Assembly (NCBI GenBank): GCA_958296025.1
Contig: OY282430.1
Coordinates: 124,001 to 188,000 of the forward strand
Direction of reading: 5' to 3'
Origin: an uncultured Pseudomonadales bacterium
Lineage (GTDB): Bacteria > Pseudomonadota > Gammaproteobacteria > Pseudomonadales > Azotimanducaceae
DNA: 64,000 nucleotides
The translations under genes and the position numbers were made by a program. The notes under the pieces are model-generated. The model had not been told where the DNA came from. It was given only the letters and a program-made list of their open reading frames with translations, and searched no databases. Shown here one piece after another: positions 50,476-60,017 of this stretch. The stretch's first letter is position 1, and each line of letters begins with the position of its first letter.

Positions 50476-50907
50476 GTGAGCATCACTGTTTTCAATCCCA
50501 AGGACATCCAAGTGGGCCCCATCGGCCAGATGATGGCGGCCAAGGTCAAAAACCCCGACCTCAAAGCGTTCTTCGCTTCCAAGGACGATGCGGACGGCAA
50601 CCTGAGCGCCATCGTCGTCGGTGACAGCGAGGCGGTGGGCGTCGGGGTCGGCACCTGGGCGAAGGGCCAGGGCACCGCCGAGCCCATTCCCTTGGCGTTC
50701 GATGAGGTCTTGTTCATCGTTGAAGGCTCGCTCAGCATCTCCATCGACGGGCAGGCCACAGAGGTTCGCCAAGGGCAGATCGCCCATCTGCCGGCCAAGC
50801 AGCAGGTGATGTTCCGCTCGGAAGAAGGCTGCCGGCTGGTTTGGGTCACCAGCCCGCCCACTTGGAAAGCGCTCGAGGCGGCTTGTGAAAAAGGGGCGAT
50901 GGGATGA
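50476..50907 (+). CDS. Cupin domain protein, EutQ-like
   Basis: A 143-residue single cupin. The second half shows the beta-barrel pattern DEVLFIVEGSLSISIDGQ and GQIAHLPAKQQVMF, as in EutQ-like and other small cupins. The classical metal histidines are largely missing (DEV..EG...HLP), so catalysis is uncertain and it may be a binding protein. Start is GTG 50476, 23 bases after the P450 stop, so the two genes are probably co-transcribed. Confidence 0.8.
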   Translation: MSITVFNPKDIQVGPIGQMMAAKVKNPDLKAFFASKDDADGNLSAIVVGDSEAVGVGVGTWAKGQGTAEPIPLAFDEVLFIVEGSLSISIDGQATEVRQGQIAHLPAKQQVMFRSEEGCRLVWVTSPPTWKALEAACEKGAMG

Positions 50908-51125
50908 CTGAACATGGAGAAGTGCGAATTTCCGCTGACATGACGCTCGAGAAGTTCCGCGAAGGGCTTGAGCCTTTGCTGCCGAGTCCTGAAGCAAGGC
51001 CATTCACATGCACTGGGTCGCCTCTTGTAGGCGATGCGTCGGCACGAGGCCTGGACCGTAACGCCGCACCGCATTGGGGAGAAGAAAATGCTTCGATTAC
51101 GGATGGAACTGAGGCGGCTGCGTAG
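50904..51125 (+). pseudogene. Short ORF, possible truncated relic
   Basis: A 73-codon frame whose ATG overlaps the cupin stop as ATGA and which runs 38 bases into the next gene in a different frame. The segment LEKFREGLEPLLPSPEARPF with a following TCTGSPL loosely recalls the N-terminus of uracil-DNA glycosylase-like hypothetical proteins, which continue much further. It is probably a decayed fragment and not a working gene. Confidence 0.25.
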
Positions 51126-52488
51126 TTGGCGGATGGCCGTCCTATGGGGCCTGCTAGTCAATGTCCAGGCGGCGGTTGCTGCCGACAAGGCTGTCGGTGA
51201 TGCCACCGAGCAGTTGCGCGGCTGGTCCAAGTTGGTGGAGCAGCGCCTGTTTCAGGTGGGCGGCCGGGTCCACACGGCGGTTGGCTACACGCTTTCCGCC
51301 AATTCGATGATCGTCGGCGAGGACGGCCTCATCATCATTGATCCCGGCCATGCGCCGGCGCTCTCCGCCAAGGTGCGCACGGAGTTCGAGCGCATTTCGG
51401 ACAAGCCGGTGGTGGCCATCATCTTTACTCACGGCCACGGCGACCACTTCGGAGGTGCCGCGGCCTTTCTCGACGAAGGACGGGACGTTTCGATCTGGGC
51501 ACGGCAGAACTTCGGCGCGGAAATGCGCGCCAACTCGCAGGCGGGGCTGACGCCTTGGCGCCGTCCGGCGGAAACCCAAGGCGGCGATCTGCCGCCGGAG
51601 CAGCAAATCCGCTTCAATGGCCCCGTCCAAGTCATGACGCCTCAGCAAAGGGCGGCCATGATGGCTCAGGGCGCCAGACGGATGGTCAGGCCGACCCACC
51701 GCTTTGCGGAGCAGCAGGTCGAACTGACCATCGCCGGCGTTTCCCTCAAGTTGGTTGCCGCGCCGGGGGAAACCAGCGATCAGCTGTACGTCTGGTTGCC
51801 CGAGGACCGCGTACTGTTCGCCGGCGACAATGTGTTTCACACTTGGCCCAATGTCTATCCGTTGCGAGGTGCCAGCCGTTCCCTCCGCGACTGGGCGGAC
51901 AGCCTCGACAAGATGATCCAGGAAGAGCCGCGCTTCGTGGTGGCCGGCCACGGCAACCCGCTGCTTGAAAACGCTGTGGAGCAACTGACCAATCGCCGCG
52001 ACGCTATGCGCTGGATTTACGACCGCACACTGGAAGGCATGCAGCGGATGATGACGCCGGACGACCTTGTGGAATACGCCCAACTGCCGGAACGCTTCGC
52101 CTCCCTGGACTACTTGCAGCCCTACTACGGCAGTTGGGAGGGCACGATTCGCCAGATATACGTCCAGTTGGTCGGCTGGTTCGACGGCAACCCCCTGAAC
52201 CTGCACCGCGAGACCAGCTTGCAGCAAGCGCAGCGCATGGCGCGCCTGCTCGGAGGGGAGGAGGCCCTGGCGGCTAAGGCGCAGGAAGCCGCGCAGGCCG
52301 GGGACCCTCTTGGCGCCGCCCAGCTGGCGCAGCACCTGCTGCGGCTGCAGCCGCAACGCATGGAAGCGAAGCGGATGCTTGCCGACGCCTTGGAAGCCTT
52401 GGCCCAAGATACGCTCAACATGCCCATGCGCAACTACTCCCTCTCCTACGCCCTGCAGTTGCGGGCGCAAATCGTGCAGCAGGAATGA
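51088..52488 (+). CDS. Secreted MBL-fold alkyl/aryl sulfatase-like hydrolase
   Basis: A 466-residue exported protein: N-terminal signal (MAVLWGLLVNVQAAVAA), then a metallo-beta-lactamase domain with the di-zinc motif THGHGDH (residues 114-120), further likely ligands in GDNVFHTWPN and VVAGHGNP, and a C-terminal helical dimerisation region plus a sterol-carrier-like tail. This is the layout of SdsA/BDS1-type alkylsulfatases, which remove sulfate from alkyl esters in the periplasm. GGGGAGAAG precedes ATG 51088. A close paralogue is at 62456. Confidence 0.88.
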   Translation: MLRLRMELRRLRSWRMAVLWGLLVNVQAAVAADKAVGDATEQLRGWSKLVEQRLFQVGGRVHTAVGYTLSANSMIVGEDGLIIIDPGHAPALSAKVRTEFERISDKPVVAIIFTHGHGDHFGGAAAFLDEGRDVSIWARQNFGAEMRANSQAGLTPWRRPAETQGGDLPPEQQIRFNGPVQVMTPQQRAAMMAQGARRMVRPTHRFAEQQVELTIAGVSLKLVAAPGETSDQLYVWLPEDRVLFAGDNVFHTWPNVYPLRGASRSLRDWADSLDKMIQEEPRFVVAGHGNPLLENAVEQLTNRRDAMRWIYDRTLEGMQRMMTPDDLVEYAQLPERFASLDYLQPYYGSWEGTIRQIYVQLVGWFDGNPLNLHRETSLQQAQRMARLLGGEEALAAKAQEAAQAGDPLGAAQLAQHLLRLQPQRMEAKRMLADALEALAQDTLNMPMRNYSLSYALQLRAQIVQQE

Positions 52489-52500
52489 GGTGCCCCGGTC

Positions 52501-52545
52501 TCGGGCCGACTGCGCTGCGGCTGCCGGAAATTATGAAAACTTGTG
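52501..52545 (+). repeat. 45-bp direct repeat, copy 1
   Basis: TCGGGCCGACTGCGC... through TATGAAAACTTGTG matches the segment at 53167-53212 with scattered differences and one short gap. The two copies flank the MoaF-like gene and lie in the promoter regions of that gene and of the TonB receptor gene. Confidence 0.7.
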
Positions 52546-52639
52546 CTTTGGCTTCGAATCCGGGAATCAGGGTTTTGATTTTCAGCGGACCTAGGCCATG
52601 CTCTCAACATTTTTTTATGAAGCAAAGGATGGTTTGAAC

Positions 52640-53164
52640 ATGAGGAAATCGCTGCTGCTCGCCGTCTTGATCGGTTGTGCGTTGGCCCCGTTTGGCTTGG
52701 CGCAGGAAGGGCCGCCGGACAGGCCCCCCATCGATCCCAAATTCCTGCAAAGTCACATCCCAGAAGAACTGGCCGGCAAGGTTTTCCATTGGCGGTATGA
52801 CATCGGCTGGGATTTCCGCGTTCAGTTGACCGAGGGCAATCTCCATTGGGAAGGCTTCGGCGGCAGGTTCAAAGGCATGCGGCGGGCAGTCCAGCCCCAC
52901 TACCGGAAGGTTCGGGACGGCATCTATTTTCTGACTTGGAACACCCCGTTCGGCTTCGATTCCTTGGTCATAGACCTTAAGGAAAATCTGCTCTACGCCC
53001 ACAACGGCTTGGGTCCCTCCATGCTCTCCATATCGGGGGAGATTTACTGCAACGGGCTTCGGCAGGAATGCGAAGCGCCCGATACAAGGCCCATGTCGCT
53101 AGAGGAGAACACGGCCATCTTGCGCAGAAACAGTCAACGCACGTCATCGGCGGATTCGAGATAA
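52640..53164 (+). CDS. Secreted MoaF-like (lipocalin-type) protein
   Basis: A 174-residue exported protein. A clear signal peptide (LLLAVLIGCALAPFGLAQ) is followed by a beta-rich domain with GKVFHWRYDIGWDFRVQLTE, LHWEGFGG and IYFLTWNTPFG plus LVIDLKENLLYAHNG, recalling the MoaF N-terminal/lipocalin-like fold. Role unknown; such proteins bind small hydrophobic molecules. Start ATG 52640 has AAAGGATGG upstream. It lies between the alkylsulfatase-like gene and the TonB receptor, so an accessory role in handling the same substrate is plausible. Confidence 0.65.
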   Translation: MRKSLLLAVLIGCALAPFGLAQEGPPDRPPIDPKFLQSHIPEELAGKVFHWRYDIGWDFRVQLTEGNLHWEGFGGRFKGMRRAVQPHYRKVRDGIYFLTWNTPFGFDSLVIDLKENLLYAHNGLGPSMLSISGEIYCNGLRQECEAPDTRPMSLEENTAILRRNSQRTSSADSR

Positions 53165-53166
53165 TC

Positions 53167-53212
53167 TTGGGCCGGCTGCGCGGAGGTTGTCGGCAAATCA
53201 TGAAAATTTGTG
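53167..53212 (+). repeat. 45-bp direct repeat, copy 2
   Basis: Second copy of the element at 52501-52545, ending ATCATGAAAATTTGTG. A third short echo (ATGAAGACTTGCG) follows at 53221. It lies upstream of the TonB receptor gene at 53332. Confidence 0.7.
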
Positions 53213-53331
53213 GGTGAGCCATGAAGACTTGCGTGATGGCCGCGAAATAGGCCGATTGTGTTTGCAAAATATCGTTGCCCTATCTAGTATTTTCCCCCTT
53301 GGGAAACTCGGTTCCGAAGGAGAGGGGAGTC

Positions 53332-55869
53332 ATGTCCAAACTTTTCGTTTTCGTCGCCACGCTGGCCTGTTGGTTGTCTCCGCCGTTGCAAGCGCTGGCT
53401 CAGGATGAACGACGCGGAATCGTCGAGGAAATCATCGTCACTGCCCAAAAGCGGGAGCAATCCCTGGAGGAAGTGCCGATTTCCATTTCCGTCATGCCTG
53501 GGGAGCAGCTGCAAGCCCAAGGGTTCAACAACTTGGAGGAAATCGCCACCTTCATCCCCGGCGTCATCGCCGAGCAGGGCGCCACCGGCATTACCAGCAC
53601 AGTCACCATTCGCGGCGTTTTCTCAGCCGGCGCCAACACCGCGTTCGAGCAATCCGCCGCCGTGTTCAACGACGGCACCTACTACGGGCGTCCATTGCAG
53701 TCCGTGGCCGGCATTTACGATGTCCAGCAGGTGGAGGTCCTGTTTGGCCCGCAGCCGGTCTATTTCGGCCAGAGCGCCATAGCCGGCCTCGTCAGCTATA
53801 AGAGCAACCGCCCCGAACCCGGGGCGATGGACGGCTACGCCTTCGCCGAAGCGGGCAATCTGGCCCACCGCAAGATGGAGGGCGCCCTGACCGTTCCCTT
53901 GGGGGAAAGCTGGGCGGCGCGGGTCGGCGGCAAGTTCCAGGAGACGGACGGCTGGATGACGGATCAGTACTCTGGGGAAGACGGCAACGCCAGTGAAAAC
54001 ACCGCTTACCGCGTGTCCTTGGCTGGTGGCGCAGGGGACCTGTCGGCATTCCTGAAGCACGAGGGCTTCAAGCAGATAACCAGCGGATTCAACACCGACG
54101 ATCCGGTGTGCAATCCCCAAGCCGCCCAAGCCGGCTTTCTGGCCCTTTGCGCCAATGCTCGGGCCGCCGGCTTCGCCGCCTACGAGTACGATCGGAACCT
54201 AAGCCGGGGCGGCGCGGTTTCAGCCCACAGCTTGCCCCAGGCCCGGGCACCGGCGGGCAACTTGGATTTGTCGCAACTGTCCATTTTTGACCACGCCGAG
54301 CTGGGCGCGGATGTCGATGGAACGAACTCCCTTTTGGAGCTGACCTACGACCTAGCCGACGACATTCGCGTCACCGCGCTGTCCGGGTTCTCGCAATATG
54401 AGTCCCTCGCCATGGAGGACTTCGACCGCAGCCCCTTCGCCAACTTCAGCTTCCCTAACCGTGAGGAGTACGACCAATTCAGCCAGGAATTGCGGGTGCA
54501 GAGCGGCGGCGACGGAGACTTGCAATGGATGGCCGGGGTGTACTACCAGGATCAGGAGCTGGATTTCAGCTCGGACATCATTTCGGCGTTGCCAAACCCC
54601 ATGGGGCCGTCCGGCACCAACGCCGTTCAGTTCAATGAAGAAGCGAAGTACCTGTCGGCCTTCGCCTCCGCGACCTACAACTTCAGGGAACAATGGGCCT
54701 TGGATGTCGGTGCCCGCTGGCAGCAGGTGAAGAAGGACGCCTATCTGTGGGAAATTGACTCCTACTTGACGGATGCCTCCGGCAACCGCATCACCAACAC
54801 CGGCCCCCGCACCCCAACGGGCGCCCGCCTGACCGTGGTGCCCAACGGCACCGCGCCGGCGGACTACTCCGGGCTGATTCCCATGATGGTCGCCGGCGAC
54901 CGCTGCCTTGGGGAGACGCCGAACGGCGACGACTGCGCGGCGACCCATTCCCCGATAAGGCTGGCCGGTTGGGGCGGCGACACCAGCCTTAAGCGAACCG
55001 ACCGGGACTTCACGCCGGACATTGCCCTGCGCTGGAACTTTAGCGATGCCGGCAGCCTGTTCGCGCGCTACGTCGAGGGCTTCAAGGCCGGCGGCTTCAG
55101 CCGCGGCTCGTCCTCGTTCATCGTGTCCACCAAGGGCGCTTACGACCCGGAACAGGCCCGCTCGGTGGAGCTGGGCGGCCGCTTCAGCTTCCTGGACGAC
55201 CGGCTGCGCTGGAACTTGGTGGCCTACCGCACCAAGTACAAGAATCAGCAAGTCGCCGCCGGGTTTATCGATCCCGTCAGCGGGGCCAGCTTCTACATTT
55301 TCATCAACGCCGCCGAATCGACCATCCAAGGCTTGGAAACAGACTTAACCTTCGCGGCGGAAAACGGCTTCTTCGCCAAGTGGTCCTTGGCGCTTAACGA
55401 CACCAAGTACGATTCGTTCGCCAACGCCGAATGCCTGCACTCGGAACGGCTTGCCGGCGATTGCGATCCGACTGGTCGCACCATCGACCTCAGCGGCACC
55501 GAGTTTGACGGCCTGCCGGACTGGACCATGAGCGTCAGCCTAGGCTACGACTTCGACTTGGGCCGCGATTTGGGCTTGCTGCTGAGCGTGGATGGTGCCA
55601 TCTACGACGACTGGGACAACACCCGTCCTTCGCAGCGCACCTTCCAGGAGCACCGCGAGCAGGACGGCTTCTCCGTCTGGAACCTGCGAGCGGCGCTCTA
55701 CTCCAAAGACCGTCGCTGGGAGGTGGCGGCTTGGGGCCGCAATGTGACGGACAAGCTTTACTGGCTGCGACAGCCGGGAGGCGTGGGCATTTTCGGCACC
55801 GCCGATGCCAACGCCAGCCGCCCGGCCACCTACGGTCTGTCCGTTCGCTACAATCTGGGTGAAAGCTGA
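53332..55869 (+). CDS. TonB-dependent receptor
   Basis: A 845-residue outer membrane receptor. A signal peptide ends near LQALAQ, the TonB box region reads EEIIVTAQKREQSLEEVP, the plug domain follows to about residue 160, and the rest is the 22-strand barrel, ending NASRPATYGLSVRYNLGES. It would import a substrate too large for porins, using TonB energy. AGGAGAGGGGAG precedes ATG 53332. It lies between the MoaF-like gene and the sulfatase gene, in the same operon-like run. A relative is at 60018. Confidence 0.95.
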   Translation: MSKLFVFVATLACWLSPPLQALAQDERRGIVEEIIVTAQKREQSLEEVPISISVMPGEQLQAQGFNNLEEIATFIPGVIAEQGATGITSTVTIRGVFSAGANTAFEQSAAVFNDGTYYGRPLQSVAGIYDVQQVEVLFGPQPVYFGQSAIAGLVSYKSNRPEPGAMDGYAFAEAGNLAHRKMEGALTVPLGESWAARVGGKFQETDGWMTDQYSGEDGNASENTAYRVSLAGGAGDLSAFLKHEGFKQITSGFNTDDPVCNPQAAQAGFLALCANARAAGFAAYEYDRNLSRGGAVSAHSLPQARAPAGNLDLSQLSIFDHAELGADVDGTNSLLELTYDLADDIRVTALSGFSQYESLAMEDFDRSPFANFSFPNREEYDQFSQELRVQSGGDGDLQWMAGVYYQDQELDFSSDIISALPNPMGPSGTNAVQFNEEAKYLSAFASATYNFREQWALDVGARWQQVKKDAYLWEIDSYLTDASGNRITNTGPRTPTGARLTVVPNGTAPADYSGLIPMMVAGDRCLGETPNGDDCAATHSPIRLAGWGGDTSLKRTDRDFTPDIALRWNFSDAGSLFARYVEGFKAGGFSRGSSSFIVSTKGAYDPEQARSVELGGRFSFLDDRLRWNLVAYRTKYKNQQVAAGFIDPVSGASFYIFINAAESTIQGLETDLTFAAENGFFAKWSLALNDTKYDSFANAECLHSERLAGDCDPTGRTIDLSGTEFDGLPDWTMSVSLGYDFDLGRDLGLLLSVDGAIYDDWDNTRPSQRTFQEHREQDGFSVWNLRAALYSKDRRWEVAAWGRNVTDKLYWLRQPGGVGIFGTADANASRPATYGLSVRYNLGES

Positions 55870-55898
55870 CTACCTCGAACGGCCCCATTCTGCGTCTC

Positions 55899-57479
55899 TT
55901 GATCGAATACTGCTTGGTTTTTCAGCAGACTGCTGTGCGCAGCCTCGCCGCCGGCTTCCTGAGGTTGCGGGCGCACGGGCTGTTGGGTTTAGCCGTCTTG
56001 GCCTTGCTTGCCGCTTGCGGGCAGCAAAGCGATGAGGCACAAGCCCCGGTCGGCGCCGCCGCGCTGGGAGGTTCGTCTGGGCCGCCCAACATCCTGATCC
56101 TGCTAGCCGACGATCTCGGTGTCGATAGCATCCGCGCCTTCGGGCCGCATGAACGCAACGCCGCCACCGCGAATTTGGACAGGCTGGCCGAGCGCGGCAT
56201 GCGTTTCAGCCGTTTCTGGTCGCAGCCCGTCTGCTCGCCGGCCCGGGTCAGCGCCCTCACCGGGCGCTACAGCTTTCGCCACGGCGTGAGCGGCCCGCTC
56301 TGGGGGCAGGAGGATCATTTGGGGGTGCCCATGCCAAGCACCGCCGGACGGGGCTCGCCCAAGGAGCTCGACTACGGCCCATTCGGCCTGTTGACGCCCG
56401 AGATTCGACAGGCCGGCTCCCATATGCGGGACCCGCCGCCCGGAATGGCGCCCAAGGGGCCGAGGCCGGATGAGCGGATGCTCCCCGCCTTGCTTAAGGA
56501 TTTGCCGACGCCATACGCCACCGCCGCCATCGGCAAGTGGCATATGGCGGACCGTGAAAACGGCTGGCTTGGCCACCCCAATGATGTGGGCTTCGACCAT
56601 TTCTCTGGGCCGCTCTCCGGCGCCTTGCCCAGCTTCTTCGCTTGGCAGCATGTCGAAAACGGGGAACCCAGCCAGCAGTTCGGCTACGTCGATCAGTTTT
56701 CGGTGCAGGCCGCCTTGGGCTGGCTTGAGCGGCAAGGGCCCGAGCAGCCTTGGTTCCTCTGGTTCAGCTTCGTCAACCCCCACGAACCCTTCCACAAACC
56801 GCCCGCCGAACTGATTCAGTCGGAGGAATTGAAGGCGTTGCACCCGCAGGGCGTGAGGGAGGAGAACGTTCCCCTCTACTTCAAGGCGCAAGTGGAGGCG
56901 ATGGATACCCTAGTGGGACAATTGCTGGCGGGAATCCCGCAGGAGCAGCTTGCCAACACCTACATCTTCTGGCTGGGCGACAACGGCGATGACGTTTGGG
57001 CGAGGCCGGCCAGCGAGCGCCTGCCGAACCGGTACAAGATCACAGTTTACGAAGGCGGTGTGCATGTTCCCTTCATCGCCGTGGGGCCGGGCATTCGCGA
57101 GAACGCCGTCAACTCCTCCTTGGCCCATGTGGTGGACCTCTTCGACACAGTGATCGAACTGGCCGGGGGAGATACGCAAACGGCCCGGCAAGGACGGGCC
57201 ATCGACTCCCATTCCTTTGCCGGCAGCTTTTATCCCGGCGGGGATGCCTCCGCAAGGCAATGGAATTACACGGACATCAACATTGCTCCGTCCTTGGGCG
57301 GGCAGATCTCCGCCATTCGCAACGACGAATACAAGCTGATCGTGTTCAGCAACCGAAACGAGCTGTACCACCTGCCCTCAGACCCCGGCGAGCGGCAAAA
57401 TCTGATGGAGGCCATGGATGCCGCCGCCCAGGAGAATTACGCGGCGCTGCAAGGGCAATTGCAGGAATTGATGCAGTAG
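55899..57479 (+). CDS. Sulfatase lipoprotein, formylglycine-dependent type
   Basis: A 526-residue arylsulfatase-family enzyme. The lipobox LAAC near residue 40 predicts a lipoprotein, metal ligands begin in LLADDLG, and the catalytic motif CSPAR (residues 112-116) carries the cysteine that must be converted to formylglycine. Also typical are GKWHMADRENGW and LGDNGDD. It removes sulfate from organic esters in the periplasm or at the membrane. The start is TTG 55899; GTG 55935 is an alternative. It directly follows a TonB receptor, consistent with desulfating the imported compound. Confidence 0.9.
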   Translation: MIEYCLVFQQTAVRSLAAGFLRLRAHGLLGLAVLALLAACGQQSDEAQAPVGAAALGGSSGPPNILILLADDLGVDSIRAFGPHERNAATANLDRLAERGMRFSRFWSQPVCSPARVSALTGRYSFRHGVSGPLWGQEDHLGVPMPSTAGRGSPKELDYGPFGLLTPEIRQAGSHMRDPPPGMAPKGPRPDERMLPALLKDLPTPYATAAIGKWHMADRENGWLGHPNDVGFDHFSGPLSGALPSFFAWQHVENGEPSQQFGYVDQFSVQAALGWLERQGPEQPWFLWFSFVNPHEPFHKPPAELIQSEELKALHPQGVREENVPLYFKAQVEAMDTLVGQLLAGIPQEQLANTYIFWLGDNGDDVWARPASERLPNRYKITVYEGGVHVPFIAVGPGIRENAVNSSLAHVVDLFDTVIELAGGDTQTARQGRAIDSHSFAGSFYPGGDASARQWNYTDINIAPSLGGQISAIRNDEYKLIVFSNRNELYHLPSDPGERQNLMEAMDAAAQENYAALQGQLQELMQ

Positions 57480-57556
57480 CCGAGGGGAAAGTGCGCCGCC
57501 CTAAAGTGCTCGTGGCGGCGTTGGCGGGGCCGGCTAGGTTGCCGGCGAGTCGTCCG

Positions 57557-58540
57557 TTAACGCCTTTCACCGACGATGTCCCCCTTGGTCTTGCGTGGAC
57601 CGAGCAGGCCGCTCAGCTCGGGTTTGGCTTCAATGAGCCGTTGCTCCCACGGCGGGAAATCGCCGTAGCGTAGGCCGAGGAAGTTCAAGAAGATCCGAAT
57701 CTTCATCGGCACGAACGGGGCCCTACGAAAATGAGCAAATAGGTTCACGCTTTTTATCCTTAGGCTCGGCAGCACCGGCACCAACTCGCCAGCTGCTAGC
57801 TCCTTCTCGATGAAGAATACGGGCATCATGGCCATACAATCACCCCACAGAACGGCCGCCCGCAGTTGCCACACCGTGTTCGTCAAGATGACCGGCGTGA
57901 ACGGTGCTCGAACCGTGTTTCGACCGTCGTGAAAATCGATCGCGTAGGTCGGTTGGACATGACTGTTGTGTGCAAATCGGTGCGCCGCAAGATCTTCCGG
58001 AAGGCTTGGTTCGCCGTGACGCGAAAGGTAGCTAGGAGTGGCCACGACCATCCGTCGCAGCGGCAGCACATCAACTGCCTCGACAATCTTGCTTGGCGGT
58101 GCCGTGGGTTGCAGACAAACGTCCAATCCCTCCTGCACCGGATCGCAAATCCGATCGTGTTGTAGCAGCTCGATTTGCAGATTCGGGTGTTCCATCTGGA
58201 ACTCACACAGGTCGCGGGCGAGATAGGCGGCCGTGAACGACGAGATACAACTGACGCGGAAGGTTCCGCTTAAGCCCCACTCGACAGAACTCACCTCCGA
58301 TTTGGCCTCGTCGAGCTCCGCCAGGATTCGAACGCAACGCTCATAAAGCGCACTGCCCGTGTCCGTGATGCTGAGGCACCGGGTGGATCGCTGCAACAGC
58401 TCCAACTCCAGGTGCTCCTCAAGCTGATTGACCCGCTTCGTCACTACGGACTTGGATATCCCCATCTGCCTCGCCGCCTCGGCAAAGCTGCCCACTTCAA
58501 CCACCTTGACGAACGCTCGCAGACTGTTTAGCTCATTCAT
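57557..58540 (-). CDS. LysR family transcriptional regulator
   Basis: A 327-residue LTTR. The N-terminal winged helix (MNELNSLRAFVKVVEVGSFA, then KSVVTKRVNQLEE) is standard and the effector-binding domain follows from about residue 85. ATG 58540 is chosen as the family start. It is divergent from the MBL hydrolase at 58654, and a repeated element (58551-58595) lies directly in front of it, so it probably controls itself and the neighbouring operons. Confidence 0.93.
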   Translation of the reverse strand: MNELNSLRAFVKVVEVGSFAEAARQMGISKSVVTKRVNQLEEHLELELLQRSTRCLSITDTGSALYERCVRILAELDEAKSEVSSVEWGLSGTFRVSCISSFTAAYLARDLCEFQMEHPNLQIELLQHDRICDPVQEGLDVCLQPTAPPSKIVEAVDVLPLRRMVVATPSYLSRHGEPSLPEDLAAHRFAHNSHVQPTYAIDFHDGRNTVRAPFTPVILTNTVWQLRAAVLWGDCMAMMPVFFIEKELAAGELVPVLPSLRIKSVNLFAHFRRAPFVPMKIRIFLNFLGLRYGDFPPWEQRLIEAKPELSGLLGPRKTKGDIVGERR

Positions 58541-58550
58541 GCCACCACCA

Positions 58551-58595
58551 TTGACCTTGTTTCGCGAACAAATAGATGCCGAAATGCCCAATTAT
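58551..58595 (+). promoter_or_regulatory. Repeated regulatory element, copy 1
   Basis: TTGACCTTGTTTCGCGAACA then AATAGATGCC is one of three copies of a promoter-like element with a TTCGCGAA palindromic core. TTGACC and TAGATG are spaced by 16 bases like -35/-10 boxes reading rightwards to the MBL hydrolase gene, while the element overlaps the 5' end of lysR. Confidence 0.6.
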
Positions 58596-58653
58596 CGCTC
58601 GTTTCGAACGCAATTATAGTGCGACCTAGGGGGAATGCTACACCCATCGGCGA

Positions 58654-59715
58654 ATGACGGTAACGGCAGGGGATAGCAATTCAGATGTGGCGACGATGCC
58701 CATAAGACGAGTCACACTATCGGCCTACTGGCGCCGGCGGTTTGCAGTGGCCTTGGTTGCCGTCGGCATTGCGGGCAGCAATTCTCCATACGCTGACGTG
58801 TCCGGCGTAACCGAGCCGGATTTCGCTATCCGCGTCACGTTGCTTGGCACAGGCGTGCCCGTGCCCAATCCCCGTCAGTTCGGCCCAAGCATTCTCGTCG
58901 AGGCAAACGACGTCAAATTGCTCTTTGATTGTGGGCGTGGCTGTGCGCATCGGCTATGGAACTTGGGGCCGCAATACCTGCGAGGCACTCAGCACGTATT
59001 CATTACGCACTTGCATTCAGATCACACGGTTGGCATGCCGGACCTCTACCTCAACGGCTGGGTGATGCTGCGTCCGGCGGGGTTGAAGATCTACGGCCCA
59101 AAGAAAGCTGAAGACCTTATGCGACACATTCGCCTTGCCTATGACGAGGACGTCATCTATCGCGTTGATCGACAAATGTCGACTTTGTCGCGAGCTCAAC
59201 TCGAATACTCAGTGACCACGGTTACCGACGGTGCCGAATTCGACTTCAACGGCGTCAAAGTGACGGCCATTCGTGTGGATCACCACGTCGTACAGCCGGC
59301 GTTCGGTTATCGAGTTGACTACGGCGGTCACAGTGTGGTGATTTCCGGTGATACCGCATTTTCCACAAATCTCATTCGCCACAGCAAAGGGGCGGACGTC
59401 ATTCTCCACGAGGTGGTGTCCCCTGCGCTCGAAAACTTCGTGCGGGCAAACTACCAGAAAGACATGGCAGACGATATCGTAGCTTTACACACGCTTGCTC
59501 CTGATGCCGGACGCGTGTTCAACGAAGCGGGCGTGCGCCTAGGGGTCTTTACTCACCTCGACAATAATCCGTCCACGATTCCTGAACTCATCGAGCAGAC
59601 TCGGGAAACGTGGGATGGCCGGCTTGAGGTTGGGGAAGATCTAATGGTCATCGATATCGGGGAGGACATCGAGGTCCGCCGGCCGGCGCACCCGGCTGAA
59701 TCAGTCGCCGGGTAG
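58654..59715 (+). CDS. Exported MBL-fold metallohydrolase, RNase Z/AtsA-like
   Basis: A 353-residue protein with an N-terminal hydrophobic export signal (FAVALVAVGIAGS). The metal motif HLHSDH is at residues 119-124, followed by VISGDTAF and a late FTHLDNNP. The arrangement resembles RNase Z-like hydrolases that include arylsulfatase AtsA. Because it is exported it is more likely a small-molecule esterase or sulfatase than a tRNA enzyme. It is divergent from lysR and preceded by the repeated regulatory element. Start could also be ATG 58696. Confidence 0.8.
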   Translation: MTVTAGDSNSDVATMPIRRVTLSAYWRRRFAVALVAVGIAGSNSPYADVSGVTEPDFAIRVTLLGTGVPVPNPRQFGPSILVEANDVKLLFDCGRGCAHRLWNLGPQYLRGTQHVFITHLHSDHTVGMPDLYLNGWVMLRPAGLKIYGPKKAEDLMRHIRLAYDEDVIYRVDRQMSTLSRAQLEYSVTTVTDGAEFDFNGVKVTAIRVDHHVVQPAFGYRVDYGGHSVVISGDTAFSTNLIRHSKGADVILHEVVSPALENFVRANYQKDMADDIVALHTLAPDAGRVFNEAGVRLGVFTHLDNNPSTIPELIEQTRETWDGRLEVGEDLMVIDIGEDIEVRRPAHPAESVAG

Positions 59716-59784
59716 AGCGCTTCTACCCTGAAGCTCCTCTCGCGGAACGCATCGCCCCAGACAAATCTGCCCCGCTCTCCCCAA

Positions 59785-59845
59785 GGCCGATTGACCGCGT
59801 TTCGCGAACAAATAGACGCCGGAACCCCCTAAATGTCATCCGTAT
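59785..59845 (+). promoter_or_regulatory. Repeated regulatory element, copy 2, in leader of TonB receptor gene
   Basis: GGCCGATTGACCGCG then TTTCGCGAACAAATAGACGCC matches copy 1 and copy 3 closely over 50 bases or more. It lies about 170 bases before the receptor start at 60018, in an otherwise gene-free 300-base gap (59716-60017) where nothing else was recognised. Confidence 0.65.
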
Positions 59846-60017
59846 CGCTGTCAATTAATATCCCGCACACCGAGGTGCAAAGGGTAAAATAATCATTGGC
59901 TGTGTGGACGAAAGCTCGCAACGGGCCCCCAGAACGGCGAGGGGCTGTTCAGGGGCGAGCTCGTATGACTGTCCGCCTTCGAGATCGAGTTCGCTACTAC
60001 AGTAATTGAGAGAATTC

